A stretch of DNA of 63,391 nt from Bacteroidia bacterium (lineage in GTDB: Bacteria > Bacteroidota > Bacteroidia > 2-12-FULL-35-15). Below, one piece after another: positions 17,300-27,590 of the stretch. The stretch covers positions 1-63,391 of the forward strand of contig JAGVJJ010000018.1 of assembly GCA_020051175.1 (NCBI GenBank). Direction: 5' to 3'. The position numbers and the translations under genes were made by a program. The notes below the pieces were generated by a model, which saw only the letters and a program-made list of their open reading frames with translations, was not told the origin of the DNA and searched no databases. Position 1 is the first letter of the stretch. The number at the start of each line of letters is the position of its first letter.

Positions 17300-17413
17300 A
17301 TTTTGGTGCTTTGTTTTACGAAGTAAAAGTGGGTGCAGTTGATTTTTTGAAAATCGGGGGAGGTGCTGTACAGAAGGAGGTTTTTGGGCTTTTTATCCAT
17401 CTGTTTTTTTTCT

Positions 17414-19213
17414 TTAAAACTCAATGTCCAGATCAAAAGCCTGGCGCAACTTGTTGATTGCAGGATTTTTTTCTGCAAGGTGCTTGTACCTGTCAGTAGC
17501 GGTGTAAAGGTTTGTTTTATCCTCAACTGTAACCATTACCAGCTGCAACTGTATGTCATAGTTGTTAAGCTCCTTTCGCAGGAAACCAAGGAAGTTCATC
17601 TTGTCCTCATTGATGCTCTCTTCCAGGGATTTGTTGTTTACGGTAAATTCAAGTGTTGTACCATTTAAAATAACCGGGCGCCTGCTGAGCAATGCAATGC
17701 CAATACTGGTTTTTCCCTTTGCCTTCAAATCATTGGCATACGCATCCCAAACGGCTTCCAGCGCTTCCTGTGTAAAAGAGTTTTTAGGTTGGTTGCTTGT
17801 ATTTTGTTGTTCAGCACTGTTTTCTTTCGCAACTTCAGTTTTTTTTTCAGTATTTAAATGCTGATTGATAGAAGGGGTTAAGGTCTTTATCAATGGCTTT
17901 TTAAACCCGGTTACGGATTGCTCAGTTTTTACAGGTGTTGTAGTTGTTGAAGGAGTAACAGCCGGAGGCGTAACGCTTGTATTGGTTACCGGTGTGTTTA
18001 CCGTATTGGATTGAACTGTAGTGTTGCTCGTGACAGGGGCCGTATTGTTTGCAGTAGTAGTTGCAGCAGGTCTTGCAGACCCCTTGATTATGTCATTTTT
18101 TTTTTCAGTATCAACTCCAATGGAATTGATAGAGCTAAGCTGCATCAGGGAAAGCTCCACCTGGAGCCGCTGGTTTTTGCTGGCTTTATACTGTATATCC
18201 GCCTTATTCAGAATTGTAAGTCCTTTTACAAGAAAGGAAAGTGAGCATTTGCCCGACTGTTCCCTGTATTTGTCTTTGATATTGTTCCCCACCTCCAGTA
18301 GCTGCAGTGTTTCGGGATCTTTGCTCACAAGCAGGTTACGGAAATGGTCGCCCATGCCGGCAACAAAGTTGTGCCCGTCAAAGCCATTGTTTAATATTTC
18401 ATTGAACAAAAGGAGTGAGGCAGAAATGTTTTCAGCCAGAATAGCATCCGTAACTTTAAAGTAGTAATCATAATCCAGTATGTTCAGATTATCAATTACA
18501 GCTTTGTAAGTAATGGTAGCACCCGAAAAACTTACAATCTGGTCAAATATGGAGCAGGCATCGCGCAAAGCGCCATCTGCTTTTTGAGCAATAATGTGCA
18601 ATGCATCTGTTTCTGCGTTGATATTCTCATTTTTTGCGATATAAGCCAGGTGATTGGCAATGTCTTCAATCTGTATACGGTTAAAATCGAATATCTGGCA
18701 ACGGGATAAAATCGTTGGGATAATTTTATGCTTTTCCGTGGTGGCAAGGATGAAAATAGCATGCTTTGGCGGCTCTTCAAGCGTTTTTAAGAATGCATTG
18801 AAAGCAGCAGTGGAAAGCATATGGACCTCATCAATGATATACACTTTGTGTGTTCCCAGCTGAGGTGCATAACGTACCTGATCCACCAGGTTACGGATAT
18901 CATCTACCGAGTTGTTGGACGCGGCATCTAATTCAGAAATGTTTAAAGAAGCACCTTCATTGAATGAGCGGCAGGATTCGCACTGGTCGCAGGCTTCTAT
19001 ACTTGCCGTACGGTTAGTACAGTTAATAGTTTTGGCAAGAATACGCGCGCAGGTGGTTTTTCCCACTCCACGCGGACCGCAGAACAAAAACGCCTGTGCA
19101 AGGTGTTCCGTTTTAATTGCATTTTTTAATGTATTGGTAATATGTGCCTGGCCAACAACGGTGTTAAACGTTGCGGGACGGTACTTACGGGCCGATACAA
19201 TAAAATTATCCAT
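17414..19213 (-). CDS. dnaX: DNA polymerase III subunit gamma/tau
   Basis: A 599-residue clamp-loader ATPase. The AAA+ module (1-~240) shows FVGP-type Walker A GPRGVGKTTCARILAKTINC, the zinc module (C..C..C..C in INCTNRTASIEACDQCESC), Walker B YIIDEVHML, sensor-1 LATTEKHKI and the SRC motif LSRCQIFDF. Residues about 245-370 form the collar domain. A Pro/Thr/Val-rich linker (about 375-470) precedes a C-terminal tau-like domain (QEALEAVWDAYANDLKAKGK...). There is no obvious slippery A-run frameshift site noted by eye for a gamma product. A -7 box TAATTTTG lies at 19233-19240 on the minus strand. Confidence 0.96.
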   Translation of the reverse strand: MDNFIVSARKYRPATFNTVVGQAHITNTLKNAIKTEHLAQAFLFCGPRGVGKTTCARILAKTINCTNRTASIEACDQCESCRSFNEGASLNISELDAASNNSVDDIRNLVDQVRYAPQLGTHKVYIIDEVHMLSTAAFNAFLKTLEEPPKHAIFILATTEKHKIIPTILSRCQIFDFNRIQIEDIANHLAYIAKNENINAETDALHIIAQKADGALRDACSIFDQIVSFSGATITYKAVIDNLNILDYDYYFKVTDAILAENISASLLLFNEILNNGFDGHNFVAGMGDHFRNLLVSKDPETLQLLEVGNNIKDKYREQSGKCSLSFLVKGLTILNKADIQYKASKNQRLQVELSLMQLSSINSIGVDTEKKNDIIKGSARPAATTTANNTAPVTSNTTVQSNTVNTPVTNTSVTPPAVTPSTTTTPVKTEQSVTGFKKPLIKTLTPSINQHLNTEKKTEVAKENSAEQQNTSNQPKNSFTQEALEAVWDAYANDLKAKGKTSIGIALLSRRPVILNGTTLEFTVNNKSLEESINEDKMNFLGFLRKELNNYDIQLQLVMVTVEDKTNLYTATDRYKHLAEKNPAINKLRQAFDLDIEF

Positions 19214-19319
19214 CTCTGATTGCTAATGACTACAAAATTAACGATTAATATCTAAATAGCCCAGAATTGTTGAAAAGTCTTAAAACAGTTAATTACAGCT
19301 AATTTTACCTGGGATTTTT

Positions 19320-20828
<1,509 letters not shown>

Positions 20829-21019
20829 TTATATCTTCGTGCATAAAAAAAGTACATCTGGCCCCTATTACGCTGTTTGTTGATTTTATATGTTGATAAT
20901 GAGTGGGTTACGTGTTTTGAAAATGTTTGTTTTCAGATTTAAAGCTGCATAATAGGCTGTTATTTAATCGATTAGGTGCATTTAAACCTGTTTTTTTCAT
21001 AGGTTTCCACCAAAATTAC

Positions 21020-21049
21020 TTGCCGGAAACACAAAAAATACTATCTTTG
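21020..21049 (+). promoter_or_regulatory. Promoter of the rpsF-rpsR-rplI operon
   Basis: TTG (21020-21022) and TATCTTTG (21042-21049) are 19 bp apart, a textbook Bacteroidota -33/-7 pair. The ATG of rpsF is 55 bp downstream. The rest of the 275-bp gap 20829-21103 shows no gene. Confidence 0.75.
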
Positions 21050-21103
21050 TACCCCTTTTAATAAAAAGGATTAACAAAATAATTAACCAAAAATTACAAA
21101 ACA

Positions 21104-21451
21104 ATGCAAAAACATTATGAAACCGTCTTCATTATGACTCCCGTTTTGTCTGAAGATCAGGCAAAGGAGACGGTAAGTAAGTACAAAAAGATGCTTACTG
21201 ACAATGGCTGCAAAATTGTTACTGAAAAGGCCTGGGGCCTTCGTAAACTGCAGTACCCTATTCAAAAGAAAACAACAGGTTTCTACTACCTGTTTGAATT
21301 CAAAGCTGACCCTAAATTCATTGCTGAACTAGAGGTTGCTTACAAACGTGATGAGCGTTTGTTGCGTTTCCTAACCGTTGCGCTTGATAAACACGCTGTG
21401 GCTTACAGCGAAAAAAGCAGAAACAAAGCTAAAGCTGCTGCAACAGCTTAA
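21104..21451 (+). CDS. rpsF: 30S ribosomal protein S6
   Basis: A 115-residue protein with the bS6 ferredoxin-like pattern: [16 protein letters not shown] at the first strand, [25 protein letters not shown] in the middle, and [13 protein letters not shown] at the S18-binding edge. bS6 pairs with bS18 on the 30S platform, and the rpsR gene is 26 bp downstream. The C-terminal tail ([11 protein letters not shown]) is short and basic, without the Glu-rich tail of E. coli. First gene of a three-gene operon with a well-defined promoter. Confidence 0.97.
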   Translation: MQKHYETVFIMTPVLSEDQAKETVSKYKKMLTDNGCKIVTEKAWGLRKLQYPIQKKTTGFYYLFEFKADPKFIAELEVAYKRDERLLRFLTVALDKHAVAYSEKSRNKAKAAATA

Positions 21452-21477
21452 TCATTAATCAGTTAAAAAGTAGAAAA

Positions 21478-21747
21478 ATGTCAGATAACACATCAGAAAT
21501 CAGATATCTTGCTCCACCAACTGTGGACGTAAAGAAAAAGAAATACTGCCGTTTCAAAAAAAGTGGTATTAAGTATATCGATTACAAAGACCCTAACTTC
21601 TTATTGAAGTTCGTTAACGAGCAAGGTAAAATTTTACCTCGCAGATTAACCGGTACATCAGTAAAATATCAACGTAAAGTATCACAAGCGGTTAAACGTG
21701 CCCGTCATTTGGCTTTATTGCCTTATGTTGCTGATATGCTAAAATAA
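21478..21747 (+). CDS. rpsR: 30S ribosomal protein S18
   Basis: An 89-residue protein with the bS18 signature: [65 protein letters not shown], here noted in pieces as [14 protein letters not shown] and the arginine/lysine-rich final helix. Only one cysteine (in YCRF) is present, so it is the zinc-independent form. It is 26 bp after rpsF and 9 bp before rplI, in one operon. Confidence 0.97.
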   Translation: MSDNTSEIRYLAPPTVDVKKKKYCRFKKSGIKYIDYKDPNFLLKFVNEQGKILPRRLTGTSVKYQRKVSQAVKRARHLALLPYVADMLK

Positions 21748-21756
21748 GATAACGAA

Positions 21757-22203
21757 ATGGAAGTAATACTAAAACAGGACGTTAAAAACCTTGGATACAA
21801 GGATGACGTAGTAAAAGTTAGACCAGGATACGGAAGAAATTTTTTAATTCCTAAAAACCTGGCTGAAATAGCAACAGTTTCCAGCAAAAAAGTTTTGTCT
21901 GAAACAGTTAAACAGCGCGCATTTAAAGAGCAAAAAATTAAAGCTGCTGCTGAAACTACTGCTGCTAAACTAAAAGATATGATTGTAAAAGTTGGTGCTA
22001 AAGTAGGTGAGTCCGGAAAAATTTTCGGTTCAGTTACTTCGGTTCAGTTGGCTGATGCAATTAAAAAATTAGGTTATGAAGTGGACAGAAAAAATATCAC
22101 TTTGAACGAAGACAGCATTAAATCTGTTGGTACGTACACTGCTGATATCCGTTTCCACAAAGAAGTAACCGGAACTGTTACTTTTGAAGTAGTTCAGGAG
22201 TAA
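21757..22203 (+). CDS. rplI: 50S ribosomal protein L9
   Basis: A 148-residue protein. The N-terminal domain shows VILKQDVKNLGYKDDVVKVRPGYGRNFLIPKNLA, the 23S rRNA-binding module; a long central helix follows (AFKEQKIKAAAETTAAKLKD), then the C-terminal domain (GKIFGSVTSVQLADAIKKLG ... SIKSVGTYTADIRFHKEVTGTVTFEV). Length is normal for the family. It closes the rpsF operon, with a terminator 22 bp after its stop. Confidence 0.97.
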   Translation: MEVILKQDVKNLGYKDDVVKVRPGYGRNFLIPKNLAEIATVSSKKVLSETVKQRAFKEQKIKAAAETTAAKLKDMIVKVGAKVGESGKIFGSVTSVQLADAIKKLGYEVDRKNITLNEDSIKSVGTYTADIRFHKEVTGTVTFEVVQE

Positions 22204-22224
22204 TTAATTTGTGGTACAAATAGT

Positions 22225-22256
22225 AAAAGGCAATTCAGAAATGAGTTGCCTTTTTT
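22225..22256 (+). terminator. Rho-independent terminator of the rpsF operon
   Basis: AAAAGGCAA pairs with TTGCCTTTT around a 12-nt loop and is followed by further T residues, 22 bp after the rplI stop. Confidence 0.9.
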
Positions 22257-22272
22257 ATTTTGTATACTTTTG
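22246..22272 (+). promoter_or_regulatory. Possible promoter for the MazG-like gene
   Basis: TTG at 22246-22248 and TACTTTTG at 22265-22272 match the phylum's consensus with a slightly short spacing (16 bp). The -33 part overlaps the right arm of the preceding terminator. Between this and the next ATG lies a simple ACCAATGA/ACCATTA-type repeat (22309-22352). Confidence 0.4.
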
Positions 22273-22308
22273 CCAAGTGGCTGGGATAATGAGGTAAAGT
22301 CCGAAAAT

Positions 22309-22352
22309 AACCATTAACCAATAACCAATGAACCAGTAAACCAATGAACCAA
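22309..22352 (+). repeat. Simple ACCA-rich short repeat before the MazG-like gene
   Basis: The stretch iterates ACCATTA, ACCAATA, ACCAATGA, ACCAGTAA, ACCAATGA, ACCAATTA, ACCAT, running into the start codon of the next gene. Similar short intergenic iterations are seen before the subunit IV gene (27540-27570, TAATAACC/TAATAACT). It may be slippage-prone; no function is shown. Confidence 0.6.
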
Positions 22353-22703
22353 TTAACCATAAAAAAAGCACAACAGAAAGTAGACGAATGGATAACAACT
22401 CACGGAGTCCGCTATTTTAATGAGCTTACCAATATGGCCATTCTTACAGAAGAAGTAGGGGAGGTGGCGCGTATCATCGCGAGGCAGTACGGTGAGCAGT
22501 CGTTCAAAAAAAAAGACACAGATAAAAATTTGTCAGATGAACTTGCCGATGTATTGTTCGTTGTTATTTGCCTGGCCAATCAAACGGGTATTGACCTTAC
22601 TGCAGCTTTCGAAAAAAATATGGAAAAGAAAACCAAAAGGGACAATACTCGTCATAAACTAAACAAAAAACTTACTTCCGTTTCAAAACCTCGAAAAAAA
22701 TGA
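22344..22703 (+). CDS. MazG-like nucleotide pyrophosphohydrolase
   Basis: A 119-residue all-alpha NTP pyrophosphohydrolase domain. The metal-binding EExxE-type motif is visible as LTEEVGEVARIIAR and the second as DELADVLFVVICLA, together with the basic tail KKTKRDNTRHKLNKK. Such single-domain MazG proteins hydrolyse (d)NTPs to monophosphates and pyrophosphate, often cleaning damaged nucleotides. The start at 22344 is embedded in the ACCA repeat, and it overlaps the next gene by 4 bp (ATGA type), suggesting coupled translation with the lipoprotein gene. Confidence 0.88.
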   Translation: MNQLTIKKAQQKVDEWITTHGVRYFNELTNMAILTEEVGEVARIIARQYGEQSFKKKDTDKNLSDELADVLFVVICLANQTGIDLTAAFEKNMEKKTKRDNTRHKLNKKLTSVSKPRKK

Positions 22704-23203
22704 TAACCAAATTTTGTCTTGCTCTGCTTATAGAAGTTTTTCTGATCTCTTGTGGTTCTTCAGGAAGTCCGGGAACATCTGCAGTTTCCAAAACATACGA
22801 TGAACTTGGTAAGGCATACTTTTTACTAGGAGAGTGGCAAAACATTACTCCGGAAGGTGTTCTCACTGAAAAATGGGAGCAAAAGAATGACTCTGTTTAT
22901 ATTGGCAGCAGCTATTTTATGGAGGGAAGAGATACTTCGTTCTCAGAAACAATACGGCTTGAACAAAGGGGGAATCAATTGCTTTATATACCAACTGTAA
23001 CTGATCAGAATAGCGGACAACTAATAGAATTTAAGCTTTTTGCAGCTTCGCCAACCTATGTATCATTCGGAAATCCACAGCATGATTTTCCCTCGAAAAT
23101 AACCTATACACTTGTAACAAGGGATTCGCTTGTTGCTGAAATTTCGGGGGACATGAATGGAAAGGCGAATACACAGCAATTTCCAATGAAAAGAGCAAAA
23201 TGA
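22700..23203 (+). CDS. DUF6265-like lipoprotein
   Basis: A 167-residue protein with lipobox signal (FCLALLIEVFLISCGSSG). The mature part starts with a helical stretch and then a small beta-barrel-like pattern: FLLGEWQNITPEGVLTEKWEQKND, ETIRLEQRGNQLLYIPTV, YVSFGNPQHDFPSKITYTL, DSLVAEISGDMNGK. The GxW start and the F-x-N-P-x-H-D-F-P block match the DUF6265 family of unknown function, usually a lipocalin-like fold. It is translationally coupled to the MazG-like gene, though no shared process is obvious. Confidence 0.75.
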   Translation: MITKFCLALLIEVFLISCGSSGSPGTSAVSKTYDELGKAYFLLGEWQNITPEGVLTEKWEQKNDSVYIGSSYFMEGRDTSFSETIRLEQRGNQLLYIPTVTDQNSGQLIEFKLFAASPTYVSFGNPQHDFPSKITYTLVTRDSLVAEISGDMNGKANTQQFPMKRAK

Positions 23204-23271
23204 TCATAACTCTTGTTGAATAATTTTACAGAGGAAATGAATTTTTTCCTAATCACGAAAATTATATACTC

Positions 23272-23577
23272 ATGATCACTATAAAATACATTGCAACCCT
23301 TGTGCTACTATTATTTACTGCATATACAGTATTCTGCAGCAGAAAAGAATCCATTGTAAAATCTGCAAAGCAGGTGTTTTCACTTCATTGGGGCCGGCAG
23401 GTAACTATTGATTTATACATTGGGCTCTTCATATTTTCTTTCTTTATCTATCTTATAGAAGGAGATGTTTTAATCACATTCCTGTGGCTTGTCCCTACCT
23501 TAATCCTTGGCAATATTGTGCCTCTTATTTATCTGATTTTTAATTTTGATATACTTATTGCCCATTTTGTATCGTAA
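23272..23577 (+). CDS. Small integral membrane protein
   Basis: A 101-residue protein with about three membrane segments (YIATLVLLLFTAYTVFC, LYIGLFIFSFFIYLI, VLITFLWLVPTLILGNIVPLIYLIFNF). No motif identifies a function; the layout resembles the many small uncharacterised membrane proteins of the phylum. The ATG at 23272 follows a 68-bp gap after the lipoprotein gene. Nothing further is seen in the 295 bp that follow it. Confidence 0.65.
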   Translation: MITIKYIATLVLLLFTAYTVFCSRKESIVKSAKQVFSLHWGRQVTIDLYIGLFIFSFFIYLIEGDVLITFLWLVPTLILGNIVPLIYLIFNFDILIAHFVS

Positions 23578-23872
23578 TCAGTTTACGTTTTTAATCCTTG
23601 TTTTTACTCTCTTAAATCCTGCCACTATAGAGAAGGAGCGGCTGCGTAGCTCATCTTTCTTTCTGTAAAATTCATAACAATTCCATATAAAAGCGTAAGT
23701 CGATTAAAAGTCAATAACTTAATTTTGGCCACCTTTTATACGTGCTCACCTTCCGTTAACCGGTGTTTAAAGAATATACGTTCAATTGGTTTAAATAGGG
23801 CCGTTAAAGCAATTGTATGGCATTTTTTTTTCATTAGTTTTTTTAGTTGATTATATTAAAGCAATAAAGTAT

Positions 23873-24442
23873 ATGAAACTTTACATCAGAAATATGGCTT
23901 GCGAAAGTTGCAAGGAGTTCGTGAAAAAATCACTCGAAGAGTTAAAATGTCACCCCGTAAAAGTTGAACTCGGTGAAGTTACAATCAAAGAGGAGCTAAA
24001 ACCTGCACAGAAAGAAAAGTTGAGCAAGGTGCTCAGGAAAGTAGGGCTCGAAATTGTTGAAGACAAGGCCGGTATAATAATTCAGAAAATAAAGGCCAAT
24101 ATGCACGAGTATCTGAATTCACCAAAGATACAGAAGGAAAACTTCTCGGATTACCTCAGCAAGCAGCTCAATCTTGATTATACTTATCTTTCCAATACCT
24201 TTTCGGAGCTGGAAGCCACCACTATTTCGCATTACATGAGCCGTATAAAAATGGAACGTGCCAAGGAAATGATTTTGTTTGAAGATCTTACCATGAGCGA
24301 AATTGCGGAAAAACTTTACTATTCCAACTCTTCTCATTTTTCTACACAATTCAAAAAAATCACAGGGGTTCCGCCTTCACATTTTAAAAATCTGAAAGAG
24401 AAAAGGCGGTATACAATGCAGGAAATCGATAAAAACGAGTAG
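23873..24442 (+). CDS. AraC-family regulator with N-terminal HMA-like metal-binding domain
   Basis: A 189-residue protein if started at the ATG at 23873 (a longer in-frame ATG at 23813 adds a 20-residue hydrophobic run that looks like non-coding sequence). Residues 1-70 look like a heavy-metal-associated ferredoxin-like domain: MKLYIRNMACESCKEFVKKSLEEL, with the CxxC that binds soft metals in CopZ/HMA proteins. Residues about 75-185 are an AraC HTH pair (DYTYLSNTFSE..; LTMSEIAEKLYYSNSSHFSTQFKKITGVPPSHF). The fusion suggests a direct metal-sensing regulator; the sensed metal is unknown. No metal-efflux gene is adjacent. Confidence 0.8.
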   Translation: MKLYIRNMACESCKEFVKKSLEELKCHPVKVELGEVTIKEELKPAQKEKLSKVLRKVGLEIVEDKAGIIIQKIKANMHEYLNSPKIQKENFSDYLSKQLNLDYTYLSNTFSELEATTISHYMSRIKMERAKEMILFEDLTMSEIAEKLYYSNSSHFSTQFKKITGVPPSHFKNLKEKRRYTMQEIDKNE

Positions 24443-24503
24443 GATCCTGTAAAATTCATAAGTTTTAGTAGTAAAACCATAACATTATTGGGTTTAAGTA
24501 AGG

Positions 24504-24511
24504 TAACTTTG
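24504..24511 (+). promoter_or_regulatory. -7 element TAACTTTG upstream of the response regulator
   Basis: TAACTTTG matches the TANNTTTG consensus, 42 bp before the first possible ATG at 24553. A TTG lies at 24488-24490, closer than the preferred 19-20 bp. Confidence 0.35.
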
Positions 24512-24552
24512 CTTGCTTCAACAGCAGTTTTTGCAACTAAATCAACGCATGA

Positions 24553-25002
24553 ATGGAGTATGGCTCAATGGAATGGATATACGCGGATGATGATATCAGC
24601 GCTTTGAAAATGTTTTCTGATGCTGTAAACGGCATTTCTCAAAGCCGGATAGCTAAAATCAACCTCACTACTTTTCGAACCGGGGAGGAAGTTATTGCCA
24701 CGCTGAAAAGTAAAAAAGCGAAAGACTGTATGGTTTTCCTGGATATTGATATTCCTGCTAAAAATGGTTTTCAGGTGCTTCGGGAGCTCAAAGCAAATAA
24801 GGATTTAAAGGATGTCCCCGTTATTATGCATTCAACCAGCAAAGGCCGGGTTTCCATTGATATCAGCTCTGAATTAGGAGCGGACTTGTATATCATTAAG
24901 CCTGATTCTGCAGCTGAGCTGCAGGAACTGCTTAAAAAAGTGATAACATTCGATTTCAAGGGGGCTAAACTTGTCGGGGACGATTTTGTGCTGAATTCAT
25001 AG
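24553..25002 (+). CDS. Stand-alone response regulator receiver (CheY-like)
   Basis: A single-domain receiver protein of about 145 residues. The acidic pocket (YADDD near the N-terminus), the phospho-acceptor Asp in MVFLDIDIPAKNG, the Ser/Thr position (IMHSTS) and the Lys of IIKPDS are all present. There is no output domain, as in phosphorelay intermediates or proteins that act by binding. The ATG at 24568 (MEWIYADDD) is a more likely start than 24549/24553, as it places the acidic pair at the usual position. No histidine kinase is encoded nearby. Confidence 0.85.
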   Translation: MEYGSMEWIYADDDISALKMFSDAVNGISQSRIAKINLTTFRTGEEVIATLKSKKAKDCMVFLDIDIPAKNGFQVLRELKANKDLKDVPVIMHSTSKGRVSIDISSELGADLYIIKPDSAAELQELLKKVITFDFKGAKLVGDDFVLNS

Positions 25003-25272
25003 TAACTTATTGGGCTGATAATCTTAAGCTTCATCTGGCCTTACATTGTACCTTGCCTGATATACTTTCATCTTTTACGCTTTAGCTCAGTAAAGGCGCA
25101 TGGAGAAAGGCGGGAGTCTGGCTCCTTCATCCCTCATAATTTAGAAATGGTCTAAATTTTTAGTTTTAACTTTCTAATTATCATAATTATTGGTAAAATT
25201 GTACCCGCTTACAAAAAGCCACAAAATTTGCTTGCCGGAAACATAAATACTGCGGAAAACCCTACAACACCA

Positions 25273-26130
25273 ATGAGTAAAATACGCGATTATGCACAGT
25301 TTGTTAAGTTGCGTCTTGCTTCTCTGGTTGTTTTATCGGCAGCAATAGGTTATGTGATTGGTGCTCAGGAGGTTGACTGGAAAAAGATGTTGATGCTCAT
25401 CCTGGGTGGTTTTCTGGTTACGGGTTCATCAAATGGCTTTAACCAAATCATCGAAAGAAATCTTGATAAACTCATGGACCGCACGCAGGGCCGTCCTCTC
25501 CCTCAGGAACGCATGTCGGTGAATGAGTCTTTTCTCATTGCAGCTATTATGGGGTTAACGGGAATCGCCATTCTTTGGATTTTCATGAATCCGCTAAGTG
25601 GTGTTTTAGGAATGCTGGCCCTCATTTTATACACTGTTGTATATACCCCGCTCAAACAAATGACTCCCTTTGCAGTATTTGTTGGCGCTTTTCCTGGTGC
25701 TATACCTCCGTTACTGGGGCATGTGGCCAGCACATCTGGCTTTGGCGAAATTCAATTCGAAGCCTGGCTGCTGTTTGTCATGCAGTTTATGTGGCAGTTC
25801 CCTCATTTCTGGGCAATTGCATGGGTGCTGGACGAAGATTATAAAAAAGCGGGGTTCCGCATGCTGCCATCGCTTGGCGGGCGCGACAAAAGCAGCGCAT
25901 TCCAGATTCTCGTATATACCTTGTTCCTTTTGCCTATAAGCCTTTTGCCGGTATTGTTCCACATGTCTGGTATTGTATCTGCCATAATTATTACTGTTTC
26001 CGGTGGGTACTTTATTTATCAGGCCTACGTATTATACAGGGAATGCACTGTTGAGGCAGCGCGTAAGCTTATGTTTGGTTCATTTGTATACCTGCCCCTG
26101 GTTCAGCTGGCAGTGATGATCGGAAAATAA
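25273..26130 (+). CDS. cyoE: Protoheme IX farnesyltransferase (heme O synthase)
   Basis: A 285-residue polyprenyltransferase of the UbiA superfamily with about eight membrane segments. It transfers farnesyl to protoheme, giving heme O for heme-copper oxidases. The two aspartate-rich sites are visible as NGFNQIIERNLDKLMDRTQGRPLP (N-x-x-x-D-x-x-x-D-type) and DEDYKKAGFRMLP. The frame is open from a TTG at 25228, but the ATG at 25273 (MSKIRDYAQFVKLR) gives the normal N-terminus. It leads a gene cluster for a cytochrome oxidase; the next gene starts 5 bp downstream. Confidence 0.95.
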   Translation: MSKIRDYAQFVKLRLASLVVLSAAIGYVIGAQEVDWKKMLMLILGGFLVTGSSNGFNQIIERNLDKLMDRTQGRPLPQERMSVNESFLIAAIMGLTGIAILWIFMNPLSGVLGMLALILYTVVYTPLKQMTPFAVFVGAFPGAIPPLLGHVASTSGFGEIQFEAWLLFVMQFMWQFPHFWAIAWVLDEDYKKAGFRMLPSLGGRDKSSAFQILVYTLFLLPISLLPVLFHMSGIVSAIIITVSGGYFIYQAYVLYRECTVEAARKLMFGSFVYLPLVQLAVMIGK

Positions 26131-26135
26131 AAACA

Positions 26136-26723
26136 ATGGAAAAAGCAATTTCAGTAACAGAAGAAAAACGTATGAATACCTCCAGGGCCGCAATTCCATT
26201 GTTGTGGATTTCTATTGTGGCTATGGTGATGGTATTTGGTTCATTGACTAGTGGCTACATCGTTAGCAGGGGCAACAGCAACTGGATGAAGTTTGAATTG
26301 CCACAACTGTTTTACATCAGCACCGCTTTTATTCTTATCAGCAGCGTTACAATGAATTGGGCCTTGACTTCTGCAAGGGCCAACAATTTTAAGAATATTA
26401 AAACCGCTTCTTTTCTTACACTGTTGCTTGGTTTGGCGTTTGTTGTATGCCAGTTTAAGGCCTGGGGGTACCTGGTAGACCAGAAAATATTTTTTACAGG
26501 AAATACAAGCAGTGTTTCTGCCTCTTATTTGTACGTCCTCACTGGCTTGCACATGGCCCACCTGGCATTTGGGATATTGGCAGTATTGGTAGTTTGGGTA
26601 AAAGCTTTAATGAACAGGTATAACTCCGAAAATCTTTTAGGGATAAGGCTTTGCGCTATTTTTTGGCATTTCCTGGATATTTTGTGGATATGTTTGTTTT
26701 TATTTTTATTGTTTATACGTTAA
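26136..26723 (+). CDS. Heme-copper oxidase subunit III-type protein (first copy)
   Basis: A 195-residue protein with five membrane segments (LLWISIVAMVMVFGSLTSGYIV, LFYISTAFILISSVTMNWAL, FLTLLLGLAFVVCQFKAWG, LTGLHMAHLAFGILAVLVVWV, CAIFWHFLDILWICLFLFLLF). LHMAHLAFG and the final WHFLDILW match the subunit III signature (H-G/A-x-H ... WHFVDxVW). It is shorter than the second copy and follows cyoE by 5 bp. Subunit III stabilises proton uptake in cytochrome c oxidase; two subunit III genes in a row are common in this phylum. Confidence 0.88.
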   Translation: MEKAISVTEEKRMNTSRAAIPLLWISIVAMVMVFGSLTSGYIVSRGNSNWMKFELPQLFYISTAFILISSVTMNWALTSARANNFKNIKTASFLTLLLGLAFVVCQFKAWGYLVDQKIFFTGNTSSVSASYLYVLTGLHMAHLAFGILAVLVVWVKALMNRYNSENLLGIRLCAIFWHFLDILWICLFLFLLFIR

Positions 26724-26806
26724 AATTTCAATGAAATTTTGCATATTAGCAGCCGAAAACACGTTTTTTATTTTGTATCAATTAATATAATAAAGTTTAA
26801 AAGAGT

Positions 26807-27538
26807 ATGTCAAGTCACGCAGTAGCAGAAAACGATTCAGAATCAGCCTGGAGTGGTGGTAAGTCACCGTTTGGCGTTAGTTACGGAAAAATATTCATGT
26901 GGTTTTTCCTGGTTTCCGATGCATTAACTTTTTCCGGATTGTTATGTGCATACGGCTTTATGCGCCATAAACACCCTGAAGTGTGGCCAAACCCGGGTGA
27001 TGTATTTACTCACTTCCCTTTTTACGATGGCCATATTCCATTGGCATACGTAGGTTTAATGACCCTTATCCTTATTATGAGTTCTGTTACAATGGTATTG
27101 GCTGTGGAAGCAGGCCATCGTAACGATAAAAAAAGCGTGACTATCTGGATGCTCCTGACCATCATTGGTGGTGCTATGTTCGTTGGTTCACAAGCCTGGG
27201 AGTGGTATCACTTCATTGTAGGTACTGATCATGGTGCTATACGCAGCGTGTTTGATTCCGAAAGTGGAAAATGGGTGGAGCAGACTGTTTATGGTGCCAA
27301 CATGACCGTAAACGAATATGGTTTGCCGGTATTTGCCAACTTCTTCTTCTTTATCACTGGTTTCCACGGTTTCCACGTATTCAGCGGAGTGGTTATCAAT
27401 ATCATTATTTTTATCAACGTAATTAGAGGAACATACGAAAAACGCGGTCATTATGAAATGGTTGAAAAAACCGGTTTGTACTGGCACTTTGTGGATTTGG
27501 TATGGGTATTCGTATTTACATTCTTTTACCTTCTGTAA
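26807..27538 (+). CDS. Cytochrome c oxidase subunit III (second copy)
   Basis: A 243-residue inner-membrane protein with five to six membrane segments, beginning with the GVSYGKIFMWFFLVSDALTFSGLL block. FFFITGFHGFHVFSGVV and YWHFVDLVWVFVFTFFYLL are the diagnostic subunit III motifs. Between helices it has a longer loop (GTDHGAIRSVFDSESGKWVEQTVYGAN) than the first copy. It is the likely structural subunit of the terminal oxidase whose subunits I and II are not in this window. Confidence 0.93.
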   Translation: MSSHAVAENDSESAWSGGKSPFGVSYGKIFMWFFLVSDALTFSGLLCAYGFMRHKHPEVWPNPGDVFTHFPFYDGHIPLAYVGLMTLILIMSSVTMVLAVEAGHRNDKKSVTIWMLLTIIGGAMFVGSQAWEWYHFIVGTDHGAIRSVFDSESGKWVEQTVYGANMTVNEYGLPVFANFFFFITGFHGFHVFSGVVINIIIFINVIRGTYEKRGHYEMVEKTGLYWHFVDLVWVFVFTFFYLL

Positions 27539-27590
27539 ACCTAATAACTAATAACCTAATAACTGATAACATATTTAAATTACAACAATT

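Noticed and set aside
17278..17526. 82-codon minus-strand ORF between dnaX and the lipoprotein gene
   Set aside because: It overlaps the 3' end of dnaX in another frame and the start of the lipoprotein gene; no domain or start signal.
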